Positions 14,597-21,218 of a stretch of DNA of 21,560 bases are shown piece after piece; within the stretch, counting starts at the first letter, position 1; every line of letters begins with the position of its first letter. The DNA is from a virus. The notes below the pieces were generated by a model. The model was not told where the DNA came from. It was given only the letters and a program-made list of their open reading frames with translations, and ran no database searches. Location: positions 1 to 21,560 of IMG/VR virus record IMGVR_UViG_3300021502_000009; one strand, written 5' to 3'. A program made the position numbers and the translations under genes.

Positions 14597-15454
14597 TTAT
14601 AAAAAACTTGATGCAACACCTAAAATTCCCCCGACTACCATTCCAGGAACTCCGAAACCTGCCCCTGCGGCGACTCCACTTAGCCCTCCTCCTAGCGCCC
14701 CCATTAACTGTGATGGTTCATCTCCCTCTATACTATTTGAGGAATTAGAAGCTCCCTGAAGAGCCCCTAATGCGGCTCTTTGAGAATCTAAGACCGTAAA
14801 AGGCCATAAAGAATCTTTAACCTTATACTTCTGATTTTGATCTCGAGTATCTATTCTTGCGGCAAAATAGAGTCTCATGATCTCTGAATAATTCTTAATC
14901 ACAGATTCATTCCAGCCTAAATGCCTCTCCCATCGACTATTAGCTATAGGAAGCATTCTATACTTCAGCTCTCCACTATATTTCGAGATAGCCTTAGTCT
15001 GACTCTCTGCAATATTAGCCTTACCTATCACAAAAGAACTTGTCATAACCGCATTTATATCTCTCATACCTGTTAGAAACTTTGGCATAACCTTAGTATC
15101 TACATGATCATTTAAAAGATCCGCTTCAGCAGATACTAAATTATTTATTGTCTCATTATTAACTGCGGCCTCAATCATCTGATCTGCAAGAACATCTATA
15201 TCCAGCCCTGCCATAAACTTTCCAAACATATCATAGAGGGCTGGAAAGTCTGATAGAAAATATCCAGTTCCTAAAAACCCCTCATCAACAGTAAGATCTG
15301 CTAAATCAGCATGTGGAGAATCTGTAATAGTAGATTGTACATAAGAGTCTATTCTATCTAAAAAATTAGTATGATGAGTTTCTACATACGGAGCATATCT
15401 TATCGTATTAGTATTATTACTATCCCCTCCTCCACTACTTCCGCCGCTACTCAT
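14597..15454 (-). CDS. Probable ejection/membrane-interacting virion protein, 285 aa
   Basis: Starts with a Gly/Ser/Asn-rich leader (MSSGGSSGGGDSNNTN). The main body (about 20-240) is helical and has WERHLGWNESVIKNYSEIMRLYFAARID, and the C-terminus (about 250-285) is a hydrophobic glycine-zipper segment (LMGALGGGLSGVAAGAGFG followed by PGMVVGGILGVASSF). Glycine zippers of this type can insert into membranes and oligomerise, fitting a role in forming the DNA-ejection conduit; this is inference from composition and gene order. The start overlaps the previous stop as TAATG, with GGGAGA as SD. Confidence 0.6.
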   Translation of the reverse strand: MSSGGSSGGGDSNNTNTIRYAPYVETHHTNFLDRIDSYVQSTITDSPHADLADLTVDEGFLGTGYFLSDFPALYDMFGKFMAGLDIDVLADQMIEAAVNNETINNLVSAEADLLNDHVDTKVMPKFLTGMRDINAVMTSSFVIGKANIAESQTKAISKYSGELKYRMLPIANSRWERHLGWNESVIKNYSEIMRLYFAARIDTRDQNQKYKVKDSLWPFTVLDSQRAALGALQGASNSSNSIEGDEPSQLMGALGGGLSGVAAGAGFGVPGMVVGGILGVASSFL

Positions 15455-15903
15455 TATGAATCTCCCTTGTTAAGTTTACATATAAAAGTTCTGTAATATT
15501 CCTTAACATCTACCTTATTTAAGATTTCAAAAATTCTAGGATTAGAAGAGTTTGCAAGAATAAATCTGCACTCAACTTCTTTTGCAAAAGTCTTTATAAA
15601 CTCCCAATCACTTTGCCAGATATTATTATCAACTATTAGAAAGGAATATATACACTGAATATATAAGAACTTTTCTAAGGTTCTTTTATTCTGCTGAATC
15701 TTTGTAATCAAGATAGCTTGTATCTTTCGCTCTTCAGAGTCAAAACGAAAGAAACATTGAGCTTTCTCGCACAGTAACTCATGAAGCATATCATTTAGAA
15801 CTTCTTGCCTATAATCAGGAGTTATTAAATCCCCTCTAATTAAAGCATACTTAATAACATCCCAATGCTTTGTGATATCTTTAGATGTAAGTTTTATAAT
15901 CAT
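15454..15903 (-). CDS. GNAT-like fold phage protein
   Basis: 149 residues. The layout resembles the N-acetyltransferase-like proteins found among virion genes of T7-like and environmental podophages: an N-terminal helix with ITKHWDVIKYALIRGDLITPDYRQEV, strands CFFRFDSEERKIQAILITKI, then FLYIQCIYSFL, a helix WQSDWEFIKTFAKEVECRFIL, and a final R-x-F-EIL-x-KVDVKEYYRTFICKL unit (the usual R.G....L...G.......... element). A clear acetyl-CoA P-loop (Q/RxxGxG/A) is not visible, so catalysis is doubtful. It starts within the ATGA overlap with the upstream tail gene. Assignment is by pattern only. Confidence 0.5.
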   Translation of the reverse strand: MIIKLTSKDITKHWDVIKYALIRGDLITPDYRQEVLNDMLHELLCEKAQCFFRFDSEERKIQAILITKIQQNKRTLEKFLYIQCIYSFLIVDNNIWQSDWEFIKTFAKEVECRFILANSSNPRIFEILNKVDVKEYYRTFICKLNKGDS

Positions 15904-16991
15904 GTAATCCTTCCTTTAATATTTAGATAATCTATTTCAAGATAATCAAAAGATGTTAATTTTAAACCTATTCTAAATTCTACTCCATGACAGAATAGAT
16001 AAGAAATTCCAGCTGGGTTACAAACTTCCCAAGATAATCTTTGAAATACTGAAGATTTATTATTTCTAAATTCTATATTCACTAAAAGATTTCGAATAAG
16101 ATCTGTACCTACTTCAATTGATTCAATAGTCTTAGCATTCCGAGTTCCAAAATCTATTATATCTGTCCAGATCTCGAACACAGGAACTACTATATTTGTA
16201 GGAGCGCTGATATAAGTTATCCCATCCCGCTGTTGTATTCCTGTAATATTCACAGGACCTTCGCCAAGACTCTGAGTTTTAGAATTATAGACAAATCCAT
16301 AAGTATCATCACAGATGTAAAGAAGTCCTGAAGAGTAATCATAAGATAAAACAGGATCTGTTAGTTTTAATAGATATTCTCTATATCCTACGAGTTGTAA
16401 CTGCTCTTTGATACTATATAAATCTCCTAGATCATCTATAAAGAAGTGTTCAGAATCTAATCCTAAACAGGCGTTTCGGCCTTTGATTCCTCTTCTATGA
16501 ATTGTCTGCAAACCATAACTAATACCATGAGGAGTCATAATAGAAACTCCATTAAGACCATAGACTATAACCTTCGTGCCTAATTGAAGAATCTGATATA
16601 TTACTCCATTCCAATCCAGAAGTGCCTCACCTGCAACACTCCCACGATTTATAGTAAAATCTATACTTCCAATATTCGACCATTTAATCCAGTTAGCCTT
16701 TGCGGGCTGAGTATACATAAAAGCTTCAGAAGATACTGCAAGCTCCCCAGTATTTTCAACTCGAACTATTGCAACAGAAAATCCTCCCTCAGAAGATACT
16801 GCCAATTGAGAAGTACAATCACTAAAATTTGAATTAAAATCTCCATAAGAGCCTAGACCTAAACCATCAAAGTCTTCATTATGCCAACTGAAATATAGAG
16901 CTAAATCAAAATTAGGAGGGGCTTCAGAAGCAAAACTCATAACTGCTATAGATCTTACCACAGTTCTAGTTAGCCCATCAGGAAACTCCAT
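15900..16991 (-). CDS. Beta-rich (propeller-like) tail/stabilisation protein, 363 aa
   Basis: The start is taken at ATG 16991 because GGAGG (16998-17002) is 6 nt upstream; the ATG at 16997 is too close to it. The product is beta-strand-rich with recurrent aromatic-Gly units (KVIVYGLNGVSIMTP, EHFFIDDLGDLYSI, DYSSGLLYICDDTYGFVYN, GEGPVNITGIQQRDGITYI), resembling blades of beta-propeller tail proteins such as P22 gp10-type plug/stabilisation proteins. It probably forms part of the tail tip or connector. It begins 12 nt downstream of a dispersed repeat copy. The 162-residue protein encoded at 19590-20078 has similar blade motifs and could be a partner. Function inferred. Confidence 0.55.
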   Translation of the reverse strand: MEFPDGLTRTVVRSIAVMSFASEAPPNFDLALYFSWHNEDFDGLGLGSYGDFNSNFSDCTSQLAVSSEGGFSVAIVRVENTGELAVSSEAFMYTQPAKANWIKWSNIGSIDFTINRGSVAGEALLDWNGVIYQILQLGTKVIVYGLNGVSIMTPHGISYGLQTIHRRGIKGRNACLGLDSEHFFIDDLGDLYSIKEQLQLVGYREYLLKLTDPVLSYDYSSGLLYICDDTYGFVYNSKTQSLGEGPVNITGIQQRDGITYISAPTNIVVPVFEIWTDIIDFGTRNAKTIESIEVGTDLIRNLLVNIEFRNNKSSVFQRLSWEVCNPAGISYLFCHGVEFRIGLKLTSFDYLEIDYLNIKGRIT

Positions 16992-17002
16992 TATCATCCT
17001 CC

Positions 17003-17021
17003 ATTCAAATTTTAAACATAG
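17003..17021 (+). repeat. Dispersed dyad repeat, copy 8
   Basis: Sequence ATTCAAATTTTAAACATAG on the + strand, although the flanking genes are on the - strand. It exactly fills the gap between the TAA of the 17022-17474 gene and the GGAGG SD of the propeller-like tail gene, 11 nt before that ATG. Confidence 0.9.
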
Positions 17022-17474
17022 TTATGTTTTATCGCCAATAGTTTCCATAATAGAACTCATAATTATAGGAGTAGTATCAACAGCGGTTAGAGTTCCCCCA
17101 GCATCTTTATAAGAAACTATCGCATCAGTATAATCATCGCTGCTTCCAGTATCAGTAGAATCATTATAGATAATAGCTCCAGAAGCCTGAAGAGTTCCAC
17201 CAAAAGCATTCCACTGGGCATTATTAAAGGTCACTTCTACTCGATCAGATACATCATTGATTGAGATAGAGACTCCTGTCAGGGTTGCTCCTCCAGTAAG
17301 ATACCCATTCCCTTCCGGAAGTTCATCTGATATAACATCTGCATAACAATTATGATTATCCTGATCGAAGACAAACCCAGCTTGCATTAGGATTATCTTA
17401 TAAACATCAGTCAAACCTTTATTCTGGCCCTTCCAAAGTATTGCTTTAAAACTATTCGGTACTGCATTAGCCAT
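17022..17474 (-). CDS. Phage structural protein, tail/decoration type, 150 aa
   Basis: MANAVPNSFKAILWKG followed by a beta-rich body with GYLTGGATLTGVSISIND, VEVTFNNAQWNAFGGTLQASGAIIYND and a strand-rich end matches a common phage virion family (MANAxxNSFKxxL...GYxxGGxxL...ARGAxIYND). Members are small beta-sandwich-like tail or fibre-associated proteins; the exact role is not established. The SD AAGGAGATATC precedes ATG 17474. It is followed directly by dispersed repeat copy 8. Confidence 0.65.
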   Translation of the reverse strand: MANAVPNSFKAILWKGQNKGLTDVYKIILMQAGFVFDQDNHNCYADVISDELPEGNGYLTGGATLTGVSISINDVSDRVEVTFNNAQWNAFGGTLQASGAIIYNDSTDTGSSDDYTDAIVSYKDAGGTLTAVDTTPIIMSSIMETIGDKT

Positions 17475-17483
17475 GATATCTCC

Positions 17484-18053
17484 TTATTCTAAAATAATTT
17501 GTATTCGTAAATTCTTTCCCATACCTACCTTATTAATTTTATAAGAGCCCCGGGCAGCTAACTCATAGCAAATCCCATATCTGTCTCTTTGATTACGGCA
17601 ACATAGATACTGCATATTCATATAAAATAAAATAACGTCGCTTACAGGTATCTGGCTATCTCTCTTATCATCAAGAAAAACTTTAGGTGAAAATGCCCCA
17701 TACTCAAAAATAGTTGTTGTATAATCTTCGATTGTGGAGTCATACCAATATAATTTAGCAATATCCTCTTGAACAAAAGCTATAACAATCCGCATATTTT
17801 GATCAAAAGTAAAACTTATTTCTGTGATAAATGATCCTGAATAAACAAGAGTCTTTGCAGTGTTCGATGCCTCTACATAGATATTATCCCCCTCAAGAAA
17901 GCCATGCCAGATTTGATATGACAGACCTTCGCTGGGATCGTTTAATGCTATACCACCATCTTCATAATCTTCTGTAATATAAGCACTTATTGATCTTCCC
18001 CCAATTATCATAGAAGGCATGGGGGTAGAAGATAACTCATTATCAGGAAGCAT
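17484..18053 (-). CDS. Phage tail-associated protein, 189 aa
   Basis: The start is ATG 18053, with GGGGGAG 6 nt upstream and a 1-nt TAATG-type overlap with the previous stop. A TTG at 18068 would add five residues (MGEKI) but the SD favours 18053. The product begins MLPDNELSSTPMPSMIIGGR, is beta-rich in the middle (TKTLVYSGSF-like strands, MRIVIAFVQEDIAKLYWYDS) and ends with a recognisable block: VSDVILFYMNMQYLCCRNQRDRYGI and a short strand hairpin KVGMGKNLRIQIIL. The same end block is seen in uncharacterised virion proteins of environmental phages. Function unknown. Confidence 0.6.
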   Translation of the reverse strand: MLPDNELSSTPMPSMIIGGRSISAYITEDYEDGGIALNDPSEGLSYQIWHGFLEGDNIYVEASNTAKTLVYSGSFITEISFTFDQNMRIVIAFVQEDIAKLYWYDSTIEDYTTTIFEYGAFSPKVFLDDKRDSQIPVSDVILFYMNMQYLCCRNQRDRYGICYELAARGSYKINKVGMGKNLRIQIILE

Positions 18054-18949
18054 TATTTTCTCCCCCAAGAAGCTCTAAATGTAAGGCTCATGATATCATC
18101 AGATGTTTTTTCTATGTCTGGTGAAACTCCGAATTGATACCAACCTCCTACCAAGGGTGCTACTATAGCACTTATAAAGTTAGTTAAATTACCCTGGTCT
18201 AAGCTAAAAGAATATGTCCAATCTCGATAATGGTCGCCATTTACATAAGTAGATTTAGTAGGAGAGTATGCAGTAGAATGGGCTCCTGTTGGGATACCTG
18301 TAATTCCTCCAATAGCTCCATCATATACTGTACAAGTAGGTGAATAGACATCCCCGCCTTGAAAGGGCATAGCCCAAATAGTTGCATTTGTTATATACGC
18401 AGCTCTACCTCCGGTTATAGTATGTGTAACACCTCGTAATTCAATTGTGTAAGGAGTCACATCACCTTCTGGCAAGTATCTTCTACACTCATATGTTACA
18501 TCGAGATATTCATCAGATAAGACCGTGATAGTTGTAGGACTTCCTGCCCCATCTAAGACCAAAGCTCTGCTAAATAGACTTCCTGAAACATTTGACCAGC
18601 CAACTCCAACCTCTGCTATATTTCCAGTAGCATCTCCTGGGCTAAAACGATAGATCTTTTTATACCAGCGATAATAAGGAGATGCTCCTGATACTCCATT
18701 TGTAGTTCCTACGGATGTATTAGTTACTCCAATATAATTACTAAGCCCAGTATCCCCAAAATCAGGAGCAGATGATCCTGACCCTACTTGACAGTAATAC
18801 AGCCAATCAGCGGCAGTTCCGATTCTATCTAACCCTATATTCGTTATAAGATTTGGGAACCAATCTGCTAAAAGTCTTTTTCTACCTGTTTTAATATTTG
18901 TAGCTTCAAATTTATAGAAACCACAAAGTTTTGTGTGCATTGTCATCAT
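18053..18949 (-). CDS. Phage tail/fibre-type protein, 298 aa
   Basis: Beta-rich, Gly/Ser/Thr/Tyr-rich protein. After a short N-terminus it has ADWFPNLITNIGLDRIG and YYCQVGSGSSAPDFGDTGL (about 29-70), a block found in phage tail or receptor-interaction proteins. The rest has many aromatic strands (YYRWYKKIYRFSPGDATGNI, YEVGVGWSNVSGSLFSRAL-like). It probably lies on the virion surface, in the tail or a fibre. ATG 18949 has GGGGGA upstream and overlaps the previous stop (ATGA); ATGs at 18946 and 18940 are possible alternatives. Function inferred from composition and position. Confidence 0.6.
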   Translation of the reverse strand: MMTMHTKLCGFYKFEATNIKTGRKRLLADWFPNLITNIGLDRIGTAADWLYYCQVGSGSSAPDFGDTGLSNYIGVTNTSVGTTNGVSGASPYYRWYKKIYRFSPGDATGNIAEVGVGWSNVSGSLFSRALVLDGAGSPTTITVLSDEYLDVTYECRRYLPEGDVTPYTIELRGVTHTITGGRAAYITNATIWAMPFQGGDVYSPTCTVYDGAIGGITGIPTGAHSTAYSPTKSTYVNGDHYRDWTYSFSLDQGNLTNFISAIVAPLVGGWYQFGVSPDIEKTSDDIMSLTFRASWGRK

Positions 18950-19593
18950 TCTAAAGTTCCCCCTACTATTGTTGCGGAATAAGATTCAAGTTCTTCATCA
19001 TCAACATCTCCGTTTGTGTAATGAATAAGAACATCTTGTAAGCTACCGGATAGAATTGTTGCTGAGGCAGACTCTAATTCCTCTGCATCCCCCTCATATT
19101 CCTTCAATATAAATGCAAGTTCTAATTCTCCTGAAATTATTGTAGCACTGGAGGATTCAAGCTCATCAGGCTCTCCATTATCATAATATAATAATAATGC
19201 TCTTAATTCTCCCGCTATAATTGTTGCAGGAGGAGATTCAAGATCCTCAAGATATCCATAGTTATGTTTAAGTTCCCTAAGGCTCCCTGATACAATCGAT
19301 ACTGGAGGAGAGTCTATTAAATCCTGATGCTCAATAGGATACGGTTTAGATGTATGACGAGCAGGAATCGTATAGGTTCCAGGAATCCAGTATCCACAAG
19401 GATGATGCTTATTCGTATGCGCAGGATTCTCTGTCCAATTAGGATTATTTATATATCCTTGCTTATAAGGAGGTTTAGTAAAAGACCAGTAGGGATTCTT
19501 CTCCTGACTGTCTGGAGGAATATAAGCATCTCCATGATCATTAAACCATCTCCCAGGAAGTCGCTTAGTAAAAGGCCAAACATTAGAACTCAT
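18946..19593 (-). CDS. Tail protein with C-terminal tandem repeats, 215 aa
   Basis: The N-terminal ~85 residues are Pro/Trp/Tyr/His-rich (MSSNVWPFTKRLPGRWFNDHG, PHTNKHHPCGYW-like). The C-terminal 125 residues are five tandem units of 25-29 residues with the core (E/D)xLESxxATIxxGxL. They start near residues 91, 116, 143, 171 and 200; the last one ends the protein. Such units probably form stacked beta strands as in elongated tail fibres or spikes. The SD GAGGA precedes ATG 19593, and the start overlaps the previous stop (ATGA). A virion adhesion or tail-surface role is inferred; no enzyme motif is seen. Confidence 0.6.
   Translation of the reverse strand: MSSNVWPFTKRLPGRWFNDHGDAYIPPDSQEKNPYWSFTKPPYKQGYINNPNWTENPAHTNKHHPCGYWIPGTYTIPARHTSKPYPIEHQDLIDSPPVSIVSGSLRELKHNYGYLEDLESPPATIIAGELRALLLYYDNGEPDELESSSATIISGELELAFILKEYEGDAEELESASATILSGSLQDVLIHYTNGDVDDEELESYSATIVGGTLE
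18949..19323 (-). repeat. Five degenerate protein-level tandem repeats (75-87 bp period)
   Basis: Units with cores DSPPVSIVSGSL, ESPPATIIAGEL, ESSSATIISGEL, ESASATILSGSL and ESYSATIVGGTL. Spacing increases along the protein (25, 27, 28 and 29 residues). The final unit is cut short right after its core by the stop codon, which suggests growth or loss of units at the 3' end of the gene. Confidence 0.8.
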
Positions 19594-20078
19594 GATAAAT
19601 CCTCATCTGGGGATCCTATTAAAACTTGACCATTAAAGTTACAAATACAAGAAGCTGTGGGAAGATCAGAAAGGCTATAAGTAATACTATCTGGATCTCT
19701 TACTACTGAAACTTCTCTATTAGACATATATACATATTCTCCAGATGCAATAGCACTCCAAGAAGTTCCGGCTGAGACGGTAATCTTTAGAACTAAAGCT
19801 CCAGAAACCAACTCATATATCTGAGTCTCTCCGCATACAATTATAAGATTTGGAAATACAAAGATTTGAGGATACGGAAAGCCATCTGTGATACCTGAGA
19901 AATCTCTCTGAGACATATCTTCAAGAGTCTGTAACACTCCATCTCGAGCTACAGCTCCAGAACTCTGCACCAGATAACCAGAATTTCTCAAAGATCTTTT
20001 AGATACTCTAAGCCCTTTTGAAAGATCCTGAGCATTAAAGCTCAAAGTAAAATTATCGCCTCTAGGAATAAGTTCCAT
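19590..20078 (-). CDS. Beta-rich tail protein, 162 aa
   Basis: Starts MELIPRGDNFTLSFNAQDL and continues with repeated strand units: FPYPQIFVFPNLIIVCGETQIYEL, LKITVSAGTSWSAIASGEYVYMSN, VSVVRDPDSITYSLSDLPTA and CICNFNGQVLIGSPD. These look like beta-propeller blades and match short proteins encoded downstream of the adaptor in environmental phages. It could be a tail-tube plug or connector component working with the 363-residue propeller-like protein. ATG 20078 follows the previous stop immediately (TAAATG). Family function is not established. Confidence 0.55.
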   Translation of the reverse strand: MELIPRGDNFTLSFNAQDLSKGLRVSKRSLRNSGYLVQSSGAVARDGVLQTLEDMSQRDFSGITDGFPYPQIFVFPNLIIVCGETQIYELVSGALVLKITVSAGTSWSAIASGEYVYMSNREVSVVRDPDSITYSLSDLPTASCICNFNGQVLIGSPDEDLS

Positions 20079-20414
20079 TTAGAATTCTCCGTTATAATCC
20101 AAGGAGGGTACATCTACAGCTTCCATAGACATCCCATTAGAGAGTTTAACCTGCTCTTGTATCTTCGGTAGAGCCTTTTCTAAAAGTTTCTGATGACTCA
20201 GCAAAGGATTCTCTCCCTCAACCTTTTCCAATACTTTCACAACTACTTCTTTATGATTTACTAATTCTGAGTGTTTTTTATAAAACTCTTGATTAGTCTC
20301 TCTCATACTCATATGATGAGTTATTAAATTCCCTATAACTTCAGGAATCCTAAGAAGAACTTTTTCAATTATTCTATCTTCAAGTTCTTGCTCTCTCTGA
20401 GTTAAAATCTCCAA
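20079..20414 (-). CDS. Small helical virion-cluster protein, 111 aa
   Basis: TTG start at 20414, chosen because GGAGG is 6 nt upstream. The product is almost entirely helical and charged (ILTQREQELEDRIIEKVLLRIPEVIGNLI; EFYKKHSELVNHKEVVVKVLEKVE), with a short acidic end. A small coiled-coil protein between the adaptor and the first tail protein is common in related gene orders; it might be a chaperone or a tail-completion factor. Unrecognised family. Confidence 0.55.
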   Translation of the reverse strand: MEILTQREQELEDRIIEKVLLRIPEVIGNLITHHMSMRETNQEFYKKHSELVNHKEVVVKVLEKVEGENPLLSHQKLLEKALPKIQEQVKLSNGMSMEAVDVPSLDYNGEF

Positions 20415-20416
20415 AA

Positions 20417-21136
20417 TTATCCTCCAATCTGATTAAAGTTTCTTGTAGCTTCTTCTACCGCATCCTTATCAATTTCAGATATCTCCAGCATAAGAGATTC
20501 TAAAAGTCTTCCAACTGCTTGACGACCTCTATAAGATAGTTCCATTTGATACATGGCAGCGCGAATTAGAATCTCTGGATAAGTTAAAGTCCAGAAATTC
20601 TCAATATCATCTGCATTAAGTTCCGGTTGTAGAAACTTCCCATATACCTCAATATCATAAGCAGTATCAACAGGAGGCATTATGACTATTCCTCGAAAAT
20701 TAGTACTCGTAGCTAAAGTTGAGTTGAAGAAAACTCCTGTTGCATTTTTATCTGTCGCATCAATCTCTCTGAGTTTCGCAATACAATAATATAAAGGATA
20801 TCCAAGATCTATATCTGCTAAGGCAGACGGATAGAGTTCTTTAAGTTCCGCCCAGGACTTCCGCTCTAACTCAACTCTATCCGAATCATCATTAGCCCAG
20901 ACTTCCAAGATCATTCTACAACGTTGCTGAAAGTTAACATAATATTCGCCAGAAGCCAGAGTTTTCCAAAGACGTCCCTCAGATTCTGGAAGATCTCCTA
21001 CTAACTTCTCTATCATATTCTGACCTGCTTGAAGAAAGAAATCAGCTCCGTTATTATCCCAAGAAGACGTATCAGTTACTAAATCATACCGTCCTGTAAT
21101 TTTCACAAACTGTGTTCTAACTTCAAGTAAGTTCAT
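20417..21136 (-). CDS. Head-tail adaptor protein
   Basis: 239 residues from ATG 21136, which has GAGGA 6 nt upstream. The ATG at 21160 lies within the dispersed repeat, lacks an SD and is rejected. The protein starts MNLLEVRTQFVKITGRYDLV, then has FFLQAGQNMIEKLVGDLPES, a paired strand region (GEYYVNFQQRCRMILEVWA), GIVIMPPVDTAYDIEVYGKF and a C-terminal helical pair with FWTLTYPEILIRAAMYQMEL. This alpha-beta-alpha arrangement is typical of phage adaptor / tail-tubular-A-like proteins that bind below the portal. It directly follows the capsid gene as expected. Confidence 0.72.
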   Translation of the reverse strand: MNLLEVRTQFVKITGRYDLVTDTSSWDNNGADFFLQAGQNMIEKLVGDLPESEGRLWKTLASGEYYVNFQQRCRMILEVWANDDSDRVELERKSWAELKELYPSALADIDLGYPLYYCIAKLREIDATDKNATGVFFNSTLATSTNFRGIVIMPPVDTAYDIEVYGKFLQPELNADDIENFWTLTYPEILIRAAMYQMELSYRGRQAVGRLLESLMLEISEIDKDAVEEATRNFNQIGG

Positions 21137-21158
21137 AAAATCCTCAATAATAATCTTC

Positions 21159-21177
21159 ATTCAAATTTTAAACAAAG
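21159..21177 (+). repeat. Dispersed dyad repeat, copy 9
   Basis: Sequence ATTCAAATTTTAAACAAAG on the + strand, in the gap between the capsid gene and the adaptor gene (both - strand). It is 22 nt before the adaptor ATG and abuts the terminator-like hairpin at 21177-21200. In the direction of transcription its T-rich strand follows the hairpin. Confidence 0.9.
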
Positions 21178-21200
21178 GAGAGATTTTTTAGAATCCCTCC
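21177..21200 (-). terminator. Intrinsic-terminator-like hairpin after the capsid gene
   Basis: On the - strand GGAGGGATT and AATCTCTCC can pair over 9 bp (one G-U) around a 6-nt loop CTAAAA. They are followed by TTTGTTTAAAATTTG, a broken U-tract that belongs to the dispersed repeat. This lies 18 nt after the capsid stop and would give partial termination, lowering transcription of the tail genes relative to capsid. Confidence 0.55.
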
Positions 21201-21218
21201 AATATTTAATAGAACTAG

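Noticed and set aside
16823-16837. A partial match to the dispersed repeat (AAAATTTGAATT region) within the propeller-like gene
   Set aside because: Only about 12-13 bp match and the conserved AACAAAG end is missing; this could be chance in AT-rich coding DNA.
151-21177. The dispersed repeat as a CRISPR array
   Set aside because: The copies are 0.2-4 kb apart with genes between them, not regularly spaced, and there are no cas genes.
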